Assembly: GCA_007922225.1 (NCBI GenBank)
Contig: ML680005.1
Coordinates: 248,001-312,000, forward strand
Source of the DNA: Emydura subglobosa
Taxonomy: Eukaryota; Chordata; Testudines; Chelidae
DNA: 64,000 nt
Reading direction: 5' to 3'
Positions 26,901 through 38,900 of the stretch are shown one piece after another. Under the pieces are notes generated by a model that saw nothing but the letters and a program-made list of their open reading frames with translations, was not told where the DNA came from and did no database searches. Position numbers and translations under genes: made by a program. Within the stretch, counting starts at the first letter, position 1. Each line of letters opens with the position of its first letter.

Positions 26901-29900
26901 TTCTCTTCTGCAGACTTAAATAAGCCCAGTTCCCTCAGCCTTTCCTCATAAGACATGGGCCCCAGCCCCCTAATCATTTTTGTTGCCCCCTCTGGTCTCT
27001 CTCCAATTTGTCCACATCCTTTCTGTAGTGGGGGGCCCAAAACTGGACACAATACTCCAAATGTGGCCTCGTGTGTTGAATAGAGGGGAATAATCACTTC
27101 CAAGGGCTCCTACTAATGCAGCCGAATATGTCATTAGCCTTCTTGGCAACCAGGGCACACTGTTACCTCATCTCCAGCTTCTTCTCCACTGTAACCTCCA
27201 GGTCCTTTTCTGCAGAACTGCTGCCTAGCCCGTTGGTCCCCAGTCTGGGGGAGAGTGCCATTTTTAAGAGCTCGGGGCGGAGGGTTTGAGCAGCATCCCC
27301 CATCCAATACCAGACAACACCAGGTCTGGTTTTGTGCCAGTACTGGATTAGAGACACACCTCTCAAAAAGAGGACCACCCAGTTTAATATTGGATGAGTG
27401 GTGTCCTAGGTAGCAGTGAAACAGAAGCTGAGAGAATGCTGGAGGATGGCCCAACTGAGCAATCCACATCACCTTGGCCATCCCACTGGAATTGTGGAAA
27501 AGCCCATCTGAGACTTGAGGAGATGCGTTGGCTGCAGGAGACTTAATTCACTGACAAGTCAAGATAGTGACCCACTTCCCAACAAGACAGACACTCTGGA
27601 TAAAATGTGAGGAGGAAAATATTGTAGTATCCATGGGGCCGGATGCAATGCACCCGAGGGTGCTGAGGGAGTTGGCTGAGGTGATTTCAGAGCCATTGGC
27701 TATTATCTTTGAAAGCTCGTGGCAACAGGGGGAGGTCCCTGACGACTGGAAAAAAGCAAATATAGTGCCCATCTTCAAAAAAGGGAGGAAAGAGGATCCA
27801 GGGAACTACAGACCGGTCAGCCTCACCTCAATCCCTGGAAAAATCAAGGAGCAGGTCCTTAAGGAATCCATTTTAAGGCACTTGGAAGAGAGGAAGGTGA
27901 TCAGGAACAGTCAACACGGATTCACCAAGGGAAAGTCATGCCTGACCAACCTGATTGCTTGCTATGATGAGGTGACTGGCTCTGTGGATGTAGGGAAGGC
28001 GGGGGACGTGATATACCTTGACTTTAGCAAAGCTTTTGATACTGTCTCTCACAGTATTCTTATCAGCAAGTTAAAGAAGTATGGGTTGGATAAATGGACT
28101 ATAAAATGGATAGAGAACTGGCTAGAGCATAGGGCTCAACGAGTAGTGATCAATGGCTCCATGTCTAGCTGGCAACCGGTCACAAGCGGAGTTCCCCAGG
28201 GGTCGGTCCTGGGGCCGGTTTTGTTCAACATCTTTATTAATGATCTGGAGGATGGGGTAGATTGCACCCTCAGCAAGTTTGCGGACGACACTAAGCTGGC
28301 GGGAGTGGTAGATACCCTGGAAGGTAGGGATAGGATACAGAGTGACCTAAACAAACTGGAGGATTGGGCCAAAAGAAATCTAATGAGGTTCAACAAAGAT
28401 AAGTGCAGAGTCCTCCACTTAGGAAGGAAGAATCCCATGCACAGCTACAGACTGGGGACCGACGAACCGGGCAGCAGCTCTGCAGAAAGGGACCTGGGGG
28501 TAACGGTGGATAAAAAGCTGGATATGAGTCAGCAGTGTGCCCTGGTTGCCAAGAAGGCCAATAGCATATTGGGCTGCATTAGTAGGAGCATTGCCAGCAG
28601 GTCACGGGAAGTGATTATTCCCCTCTATTCGGCATTGGTGAGGCCGCATTTAGAATATTGTGTCCAGTTTTGGGCCCCCCACTACAAAAAGGATGTGGAC
28701 AAGTTAGAGAGAGTGCAGCGGAGGGCAACAAAAATGATTAGGGGGCTGGAGCACAGGACTTATGAGGAGAGGCTGAGGGAACTGGGCTTGTTTAGTCTGC
28801 AAAAGAGAAGAGTGAGGGGGGATTTGATAGCGGCCTTTAACTACCTGAAAGGGGGTTCCAGGGAGGATGGGGCTAGGCTGTTCTCGGTGGTGGCAGATGA
28901 CAGAACAAGGAGCAACGGTCTCAAGTTGCAGGGCGGAAGGTCTAGGTTGGACATTAGGAAAAAGTTTTTCACTAGGAGGGTGGTGAAGCACTGGAATAGG
29001 TTACCTAGGGAGGTGGTGGAATCCTCATCTTTATAGGTTTTTAAGCTGAGGCTTGACAAAGCCCTGGTTGGGATGATATAGCTGAGGTTAGTCCTGCTTT
29101 GAGCAGGGGGTTGGACTAGATGACCTCCTGACGTCCCTTCCAACTCTAATATTCTATGATTCTATGATTATATGATTTGGTATCTGGCTACCATCAGATT
29201 AAAGTGCCAACTGAGGTTCCAGAAAAAAACTGCCTTTGTGACACCTCATGGACTTTCAATTTTGCAGCATGTGTTTCGGACTCACATATCCAAGGGACAT
29301 TTCAGAAGTAAATGAACTAACCCAAGTTTGGAGAAATGAAGGCATCCTCATGTACTTCATTTGTTTCCATAAAATGTGGGAGGAACATCTGGTAGGAGTG
29401 GAAAGGATTTTAAAACTTTTTAAGGAATCAGGATTTAAACTAGCAGGATACAAATGTCCGCCTTGAAAGAGTTGCATCACTTCCCTAGGACGTAATCAGT
29501 GAGGATAGGTTGGAAACTGAATGTTGTAAAGGTCTGGAAGGTTACCACAAACCTGAGGAGGTGCAGCGGTTTGTAGGCCTCTGCAGATTCTACAGGAAGT
29601 CTGTACACATTTTTGGGGAGCAGGCAGCGCCATTAGACCAGCTAACTAAGAGGGACTTTGTCTGGATAGGTAAACACCAAAAAAAGCTTTTGAGTAACAT
29701 CCATATAGGGTAACCTGGGATGCCTCAGAGATTGCTGTCAGACTGAGCTTGGCAGGCACAGACCAGTGGCTTTTGGAGGCTGCAAATTAAATGAGAGGGA
29801 AACCAAGTATTCAGCTACAGAACTGGAGTATCTGGCAATTGTTTGGCCCTCCAGGTCTATCATCCCTATTGACTAGTTACAGAATTCACAGTGTGTACAG

Positions 29901-32900
29901 ATTACAGTGCCCTGCGGTGGCTCCTGATGAAGAACAACATAGAAGGACTCCTGTGGAGATGGATTCACAAACTTTCCAAATATACATTGACAGTGTGTCA
30001 TAAACCTGGAAAGCAAAATGTGGTTGTGGATGATCTCAGCTAGGTGAGGGCAGTGAGAATAGACTCAGTCTGGTCTTGTGATGACATCTGGCAACAGTCT
30101 CAGGACCTTGAGTTATCTCAGTGTGCTAACAGATCTACTGAAGGAGACCAAGACCGAGGAGATTCAACACAATTCAGGAACGATTATCCATTGATCCAGC
30201 TTTCTTGTGCATGACGGCAACAGGATTGTCTTGACAGCAAGCTTACAGAGAATAGCGTCTTCATAATAACAAAAGAGCAGGCCAGTAGTGGGTCTGAAAA
30301 GATTCTGAGCTGGATATCTGATGGGTTTTCTTTTTGGCTGGGCACAGCTGCAGATGATAAGAACTGGGGACCTTCCTCTTTCTCCTGTCCAGAAAGGAGT
30401 GTGCCACCAAGGTGCAAGGCGAGGCAGAACTCCTTTAGGAGAAATGCCCCAATCTAATGGTGTTCACACAGATTGACTGGAAAGGCCTGCTACCAGAAGC
30501 ACGAGCTGCGGATCAGTATTTGCTGGTGATCTACGTACGACATCTCAAAGTATTTAGCAGCACAGCCACTGAAGGATAAAAGGAAACGTGTAGCGTTGCC
30601 ATTCAGCCCATGAAGCTGCATCTGCGGTGATCAGTGGATCACGGTTATACCCAAGGTTTGCCAACAACTCCAGATATCCAAGGTGAAGACGAGGGATGCC
30701 CACTCAGTGAGTAAAGGGGCAGTGGAGAGAGTGAACTGCTCCATTTGTTCCATGATTAGAGTCCTCGTCAGAGAAGACCAGTGAGACTAACATATGAAGA
30801 CACCTTTTTGCCTTTGCATACAGCACCACCTCACACTCACCTATCCATGACTCCCTTTAGGAGATTATTTCTGGACTCTGCAAACCTGTGACTTGATGTT
30901 CAGGCAGCAGTGAAGTTGTATATCAGTGACCTGAGGACAGCATTCCAGAAGGTGGATGAAGAGATGATCCGGAAGCAAGCATGCTAGGCACAAGATGCCA
31001 GGAAAAAGGAGAATTATGTGCCTGAGCAGGAAGGAAAAAGAAAAGTGTGGCCACGCAACTGGAAAAAGCAGCCCAGAAAAAATCCCAAACTTACTCCTTT
31101 TTGGAGGGACCTTACACTGTAATGAAGAAAATAACTGAGTTATCCCTGTTGACACCAAAAGTAAGGGCTCACTCCTTGGTGAGTGCACAGAGTTACTGAA
31201 AGAAAGGGGCAGGCAAGCTCTGAGCATACTCAATCTCTGTCCCAGAGGGATGCAGCAGAGTATTTGGAAATTTCCCAACAGGTTCTTGTGCTCATGGTGG
31301 AGACTGGTTGTGGAGCAGGAAAATTGCTTGTATGTCCTCAGCAGACAGTCTGTCCACATCAGACAGGCCTCACTGACTATGTAGATTCAACCACAAGCGG
31401 AGACTCCATGACTGAACATATGACTCGAAGGGACAAAGTGCCTGGATTCCTAGTTGATTAACGAAAGGTTTATTATTGTCTGCTTTTAAATTCTTGTTCA
31501 GTGGCAGGCGGAGCTGTAATGATAAGTGCAGACAGTGCCTCCACCAACAGGTGATGCTGTAGCTTTATCTTAGTATAAACTTCTTGTCTTGTGGTGGGGT
31601 GGGGCTAGGAGGAGGTTATGACTACCAGCGTATGCTGGAGCTGTTACTTGCAGAGTCCCAATACTGTGGTTTCTGTAGTGAATATTAATCAAATGAACAA
31701 GTACAAAATGGGGAATAATTGGCGAGGCAGTAGTGCTGCAGAAAAGAAGCTGGGGGTTATAATCGATCACAAATTGAATAGGACTCAGTGTGAGGCTGTT
31801 GTGAAAAAGGTGGATGTAGTAGCTGGAATGTTGCACATGGAAGACATAGGAGGTAGTTGTTCCCCTCTGCTCGGCACTGGTGAGGTCTCAGCTGGAATAC
31901 TGCATACAGTTTTGGGCACCACATTTCAGCAAGATGTGGACAAATTGGAGAGAGTCCAAAGGAGAGAAACAAGAATAATAAGAGGTTTAGGGAACCTGAG
32001 CTGTGAGGAAAGACTGAAAGAATTGGATGTTTCGTCTGGAGAAGAGACAGTGCGGGGGACCTGATAACAGTTTCAGATATGTGAAGAGGATGGGGATCAA
32101 TTGTTCTCCACGTCAACCGAGGGTAGGACCAGAAGTAATGGGCTAAGTATGCAGCAAAGGAGATTTCGGTGAGATGTTAGGAAAACTGTTCTTCGCTCAA
32201 AGGATAGCTGAGTCCTGGAACAGGTTATCTTGGAGATTGTAGACACCCCGTCACTGGAGGTTTTTAAGAACAGGTTGGACAAACATCTCTCAGGGACACT
32301 CTAGATATACTTAATCCTGCCTCACCATGGGGCGATGGGCTAGATGACCCCTTGGGGTCCCTTCCAGCCCTACATTTCTATGAATCCAAGATTCTATGAC
32401 TACAGAGCCCATCTCTATTAGAAACATCAGCTAAAAGCAGTACAGCGCCTGGCCTGTTCTTGGAGAACGTGCACTGGGGGCATGGCCTTGCATGTATGCC
32501 CTGCTAGCTGTGGGGAGTGGGCGATAAGGAGGAGATGTAGTAGGAGCCTGGGACAGGAGTCTGCTTGTGGGGCAGCCCTGCCAGGGCCTGGGGCGGTATG
32601 AGCCTGTGTTGTGCTGTGTAGCAGCAGAGCTGGGCCAGCCTGTTAAGAACGTAAGAACAGCCATATTGGGTCAGACAATGGTCCGTCTAACCCAGCATCC
32701 TGTCTTCTGACAGTGGCTCATGCCAGGTGCTTCAGAAGGAGTGAGCAGAAGAAGGCAATTATCAAGTGACCATCCCAGTAGCTGGCAGGCAGAGCATGAG
32801 GTTGCATCCCTGACCATCTTGGCTAATAGCCGCTGATGGACCTCAAGGCCTTTCTAATCGCCTTCCCCACCCCCATGTCCTGCCCTGCCCCCTCCCTGAG

Positions 32901-35900
32901 TGCTTTCTCCCTGCCCCCCCTCCTCTTAGGGGGCTTCCTCTGAGCTCCCTTCCCCCCCCCCCTCGCTCCATCTGGTTCAGGGTGTCAGAAAAGGGAGGCT
33001 GTCTGCATGGCTGAGGGGGACCAAAGGCCAAGCCGTCCTTTAGCTTTGGCGTTGGGTGACATCCCCGAGTCTTTGTGGCTGGGTGAGGATCCCGATTGCT
33101 GCGTGTGGCCTGGGAGATGGAAGTGGTTTGACTGGGGTGTCCTTGACCCTGACGTCTAATCCAAAGCGCAGACCCAGGGGGTGACTGGCTGTGTGTCTGA
33201 GACCAGAAATGACCCGGGCCAGTCCGTGTCCCTCCACAGGGGCTTCCCCACAGAGTGCTTGAAGTGGGGGTGGGGTGTTGCAGGGGGCTGCCGACCCAGC
33301 CAAAACCGAGAAGTACAACTCGAGCGGGGCTGCTGAGGGGCGCACGGCTGCTGCACCTCGATTGTGACAGAGCCCTTAAAGCATTGCCCCGCCCCCGCTC
33401 CCACCCGGGCCTTTCTCTTTAAAAGCCTTTTGCTGCAGGGGAGTTTCTGTGCGGGAGGCCTTTGCTCCCCTGCCCCTTGGCCCAAACACTCAGTCATGCG
33501 GTATCCCAGAATAGAACAAGCTAAGCCCCAACCCTTCCCTGCTCTGGGCCTGACAGGCTGAGCGGAGACCTGACACTTCCCAGCCCCCCTGCTGCCAGCC
33601 AGCGGGACAGGCTGATGCCCGACCCTCACCCCTGCCCCTGGCTCCAGGCCCCATGGGATCAGCTGAGACCCGGTCTCCTTCCTCCTGGCTCTTGGGGGCA
33701 GAGTCCAGCAGGCATGGCGGAGAGTCCTCATCTCCCTGATCTAGCCTATGGCAAAGGGGGCCCCTCCCAAAGCCCCTCCTCACAGGCAGCCGGGAGCAAG
33801 CTGGGAGCAGGGGGGGCTGTACACAGGGGCCATCGGGAGGCAGAAGGCAGGTGGCCCCATCCAGGCCTCCTGGCCGGTGCTGCAGGCTGGGGATGTGCCT
33901 GCTGTGGCCTGGGTTACAGCTTCGTGTTCAACATCACCGACCTGGAGTGAGCAGGACCTGTCGCTGGCTGTGTGCGCCGGCCTGGCTGCGTGCGCTATGG
34001 GGTGTCAGTGGGGGGGGGGGGGGGAGGGCAGGGCTGGTGCTGTCTGTGGTGGGAGGGCGAGAGGCTGTATTCATTTAACTGGTCCAGAGGGGCCAAAGGT
34101 GTTAACGTAACCCAAGCCCTATTCGGCATTCAACCGTGTCAGACGAGGCTCGGGCTGTGATATGCAGAGACCATTAAACATTCCTTCAACCTTTTATGGA
34201 AGATACAGGAAAAGAAGGACAAACCAGGTGCAGTGTTTGCGATGTAAAGCGTTACGTAAGGCTCTCGGGCTTCGTCAATGCAAGGCAGCTACTGCGACCT
34301 CGGGGTGCACGTGTCTACACTTAAATGGGTCTCCCAGTCCCACCGATGTACGTGCCCCCTTATGCCGACCTAGTAACACCACCTCCAAGAGTGATCTAGA
34401 GCCACAGGCCACGTACAGGGGTCGACACTGTGTGTGTGCAGGCTCTGTTACCTATGTCACCCCAGACTCTCTTCCCACGCACCAGTGTGGCCTCCCCTGC
34501 CCAGGGCTCACAGAGACCGGCAGCCCCCCTACCCCTTTCTGAATGCTTGAAATCCCTTGCCCTGCGTGCCTGGCTGGGCGAGCACACCTAGCAGCAGCTC
34601 TCCCTTGCTGAGTGCGGCTGAGCGTCCCCTTCCCAAGGCACCTGCTGTGCCCTGAGCACTCCCTCCATGCTGGGAGCGTGGCCTGGGGATCCCCCTGCCT
34701 CTGCGCAAGTTCCAAGACCAGCAGGTTTTAGCAGAGGACTGGGGCAGGGAGAGGCAATGACTGGTCCCCTTGGGGAGCAGGGAAAGCTGGGGTGCAGCCT
34801 TGTGGGGGAGGGGAGAGGAGGAGGATCTGTGGGAGAGGGACTAGTGGTGTCTGGAAGGTGGGGAGAAGACGGGGTGGGCACTCAGCTGTGTGTGCAGTTG
34901 TCCCCTTCACAGTCCTTCTCCTGCTGCAGGGCTGTGGTCGCTGACCTATGAGCAGGAGCTCACCACGCCGCTGCACATCACGGCGGGGCGTGGCTACTTG
35001 GACTGCCTCAGGCACCTGCTGCTCAGGGGCGCTGCTGTGGACTTTGCACCTGGCGGCAAGACAGCCCTGCACGAGGCCTGTGCGGCGGCCCGAACGGAGT
35101 GCGTGCGCTTACTGCTGTCCTTCGGCGCGGAGCCCGAGGCCGTCTCTGAGGCTGGCTACAGGCCCCTGCACCTCTGCAAGAGCGCGGACTCCCTCCAGTG
35201 AGTTCCCTACAGAACCCAACCCACCTGTGCACCTGCTCGCAGGACGTGTCAGCAGCCCTGCCCCAGGGCAGGAGGCAGCCCAGCACAGTGCTGCCTGTGT
35301 CACAGCTCTCGGGAGAGCCCTGCTTTTGCCCCGCAGGGGCTCTGCACAGGTCACGCACTGGTAGCTGGCTGCCGGCTCCAGTCCCAAAGCCGGCGCTGTT
35401 TGCTGCTGAGCATGGGGTGGGCCCAGATGGTGTGTGTCTGCCTGCCCAGCCAGCATGCATTGTACTGGTAAATCCCAGACCCTCTCACACGGGTGGTCAG
35501 GTACGAGCAGGCCTGCCATAGGCAGGGGCAGACTGAGGCACAGAGTGATGGGACATGCCCCAGGCCACACAGCAAGTCGGGGGCAGAGCTGGGAGAGAAC
35601 CCAGGAGTCCTGTTGCCAGCCCTGGGGCCTGTCTGCTGGAACCCCCTGTCGCAGTACACGGGATCCCCGGGGTCAGGGATTTCAGGGCCTAGCCACTGGA
35701 ATCATGGGAGAGCTGGGGGCACAATGGGGAGTAGGCCTAGGATGAGCGAATGGCAGGCTGCTGTGATGGTCAGGTGGGGGTTGAAGGACTAGTTGAGGGA
35801 GGAGGTAGTGGAGGCATGGCAGGTGGGGGGGGGTGTGGGTCTAGCCGTGGTTGGTTGTGTGGGAGGGAATGGTAGGCAGTGAGGGGAGAGTGAGCAGGTG

Positions 35901-38900
35901 GATGAGGGACAGGCAGTGGATACATGGGGGCCAGCAGGCAGGGGCTGGGGGCGGGGGTAGCAGAGAGCAGGCGGTAGGCGGATGGGACAGGGGGCAGGAG
36001 TAGTGGGGGGCTAGTGGGTAGATGTTGGGCAGGGGTGGGTGAACTCAGGACTGAGTCATCTCCTGCCGTGCAGGTGTGCCCAGCTGGTGCTGCAGCATGG
36101 CGCCAGCGTGAACAGCCGGACGGAGGAAGAGGAGGACACGGCACTGCACGTGGCAGCACGGCACGGCCTGCAGGAGCACGTCCAGCTCTTCCTGCGCCAC
36201 GGAGCGTGGCTGGAGGCCAAGAATGAGGAAGGGCAGACCCCACTGAATACTGCCTGTGCCCAGACGCACCCCCCCGAGGACCTGGAGCGCTACTATGGCA
36301 TCTGCCAGCAGCTGGTGCAGAGCGGCGCCAACGTGGATGCTGCAGACCAGGACCAGCAGCGCCCGCTGCACCAGGCCTGCAAGAATGCCAATGCCCGTGT
36401 GGTGGAGGTGCTGCTGGCCCGTGGGGCAAGTGTCAACATCATGAGCTACAGTGGCAACACAGCCATGCATAACATCTTGCAGGTGGCAGCCTACAAGCTG
36501 GGGCACCAGCCAGAGCTCGTGGTGCGGGCCCTGCTCAACCATGGCGCCGTCCGCATCTGGCCCGGAGCCCTCATCAAGGTGTGGAGCTGGCACAGGCGGC
36601 AGCGGGCGGGTGCCGTATGGGTGGGGAACATGATTGGGGTCCCGGCTCTGTGAGGCATTCCCTCCCTCTGCAGGCAGGCAGCCCCCTTCCCTAGCTGGGG
36701 TCTTGTTCCCTGCCAGCTCAGTAGTGAGTTCTCTCTTGCCACCCCGCAATTGGGGTCCCCTTGTCCCTCCAGGTGCCAGCATTTGCGCTCCTTTCCCTGG
36801 CTGGGCGGCTGATTGAGGGGCACAGCTGCTCTGCTGAGGTTATTGAAGTCTGAGGGGTGGGTGGCAGTGAGGGCTGCAGCTCCCCAGCCCTGCAGTTGTG
36901 AGCAGGGGGGACTAGCAGGGAAGGAGGCCTGGCTTGAGTTGTTTAGTCCTGGTGCGGTGAATCCTGCCTGTTATTCTTTGGGGGGGGGAGGTTGGCCTTG
37001 GGCCCAGGCTGTGTGTGGAGGCGGGGGGGGGCAGGTGCAGGAGCAGGAGCAGGCCAGCCCTTCCCAGAGAACTTGGGATCTTAAAGGAGGGCGATGGAGG
37101 GCAGGAACTCACCAGCTGGGCTGTGCTGCGGAGGGCCCTGCTCCTGGCTGTGAGGAGAGATCAGCTGCAGCTTGTCCCAGTGCTGGCCACATGCAGCTTC
37201 CTGTCTCTGCCCAGTCTGGGAGCTTGCAGGCTTTCCCAGTGCCTGGCATGGCAGGGCCTGGGGCCCCTCCCAGCGAGGGGCTGATGCTGGCTGGAGAGGC
37301 AGCGGGGAAGCTGGCTGCCTGAGAGTGTGGCACCAGGAGCCAGACCTCTGTCCCCTCCACGCTGTGCCTGAGCTCAGCTAGAACATGCAGCTGCCTGGCA
37401 AGCAGTGTCCTAGCAGAAGCACACAATCTGATGCGCCCAGAACAGCCCATGACCCGCCTCCCTCTCTGCCACGCTGCCCAGCTGGGAGAGGGGGAGCAGG
37501 GCAGGAAGGGCGCAGCAGGGCAGGGCATGAGACAGGAGCCACGTCATGCCCAGACCTACAGAGATTAAAGTGTGTGGGGACAGGTGGTTGGGATGCACAG
37601 GGTGCTGGGTGGGGAGCGTGGTCTGGGGGGTTGTGGAGGGAGATGTCTTGAGGGGGGATCCGTGTGGTTCTGTCCCTGGGGTGATATTTCCCCCTATGAG
37701 TCTCTTGCCTTCCCTGTGTGCTGCCCACCAACCTCCATTAATCTGCAGGCCGCACAAGGTGCTGTCCTTTCCTTGGTGAAGTCATCCTGTCTCTCTGAAG
37801 CTGGTCTTCAGAGGTGTTCTCCTTCCCTGGGGCCATTGTCCCCAGCAACTCCTGCCGCTTCCTCTGTGCAAGACCCCAGCAAGCAAAGTGTTAACTATCT
37901 GCCTTAATTCCCGAGCAGTGCAATAATTACCCAGCCTGGAGATCTGCAGATTGCTCTCCCCTTTGGGAAAATACAGGAAAATCAACAATTAACACTAATT
38001 AATCTCCTATTAACACCAGATAATGAGGATTACTTGTGCAGCTGGAATAGGCTCTGACAGCTACTGATGGCCTGGGCCATGGGGAGTGGGAGTTGGGAAT
38101 CCACCCACATGCAGTCCCTTTGCTGTAGCTTGCCGCACACAGGCAAGGCCCGTCCCAAAGTGTGCAATGTGGGCACAGCCCGTCCCAGCCTGGGAAAAGA
38201 CACAGGTTATGTGACTTGCCCAGGGCCACAGGGAGTCAGTAGCAGAGCAGAAAATCAAAGCCAGCTCTCTGGAGGCTTAGTGTGGTGCTGGTGCATGAGA
38301 CCACTCCTCTCCCCCTTCCCTGCCTCTGCCCTGCTGCAGGTGTTGCGGTACTGCTGCTCCTCCCCTCGCACCATCGAGGTGCTGATCAACAGCTATGACC
38401 GTGTGCGGGTCACTCATGAGTGGGCAGAGGCTGTCCCAGCCGAGATCGTGCAGGTAAGAGAACCAAGGGCCTTCAGGGACCTGGGGCTTCCCCCCACAGT
38501 GCCTGTCTGGCCAGGCAGGTCCCAGAAGTACCCTCTGAGGGCATGAGGGGGCAGGGAAGGTGCTGAGCAGAAACTCTGCATTGAAAGTGGGAGAGAGAAA
38601 CAGAACAGCTGTAAGGATAAGACTCTGGCCCTTGTGCTAATAGAGCTTCTTGTTCAGTGTCGGTGGAAAGTATCTGCCTGTGATCTGTTGCCATTGTCAC
38701 ATGACATGGGATAGAGACACCGGCCAGCTGTCATGTGGAGCCACTTCCCATGCTGACCTCTCTCTCTCCTTACAGAAGCACCCAGATTTCTATGAGTCAC
38801 TCTTCTCCCTGGGGCAGAGGCCCCGCTCCCTGCAGCACTTGGCCCGCTGCACACTCAGGAACTACCTGGAGGGCCGGCTGCTGCAGATCTTGCCCGAGCT

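Noticed and set aside
33600..34100. An alternative first exon of ASB10 before exon 2
   Set aside because: Open frames with ATG exist, but none has a good donor in phase 1 or resembles known ASB10 N-termini.
36045..36782. 245-codon antisense open frame opposite ASB10 exon 3
   Set aside because: It is the mirror of a GC-rich coding exon with few stops; no family resemblance.
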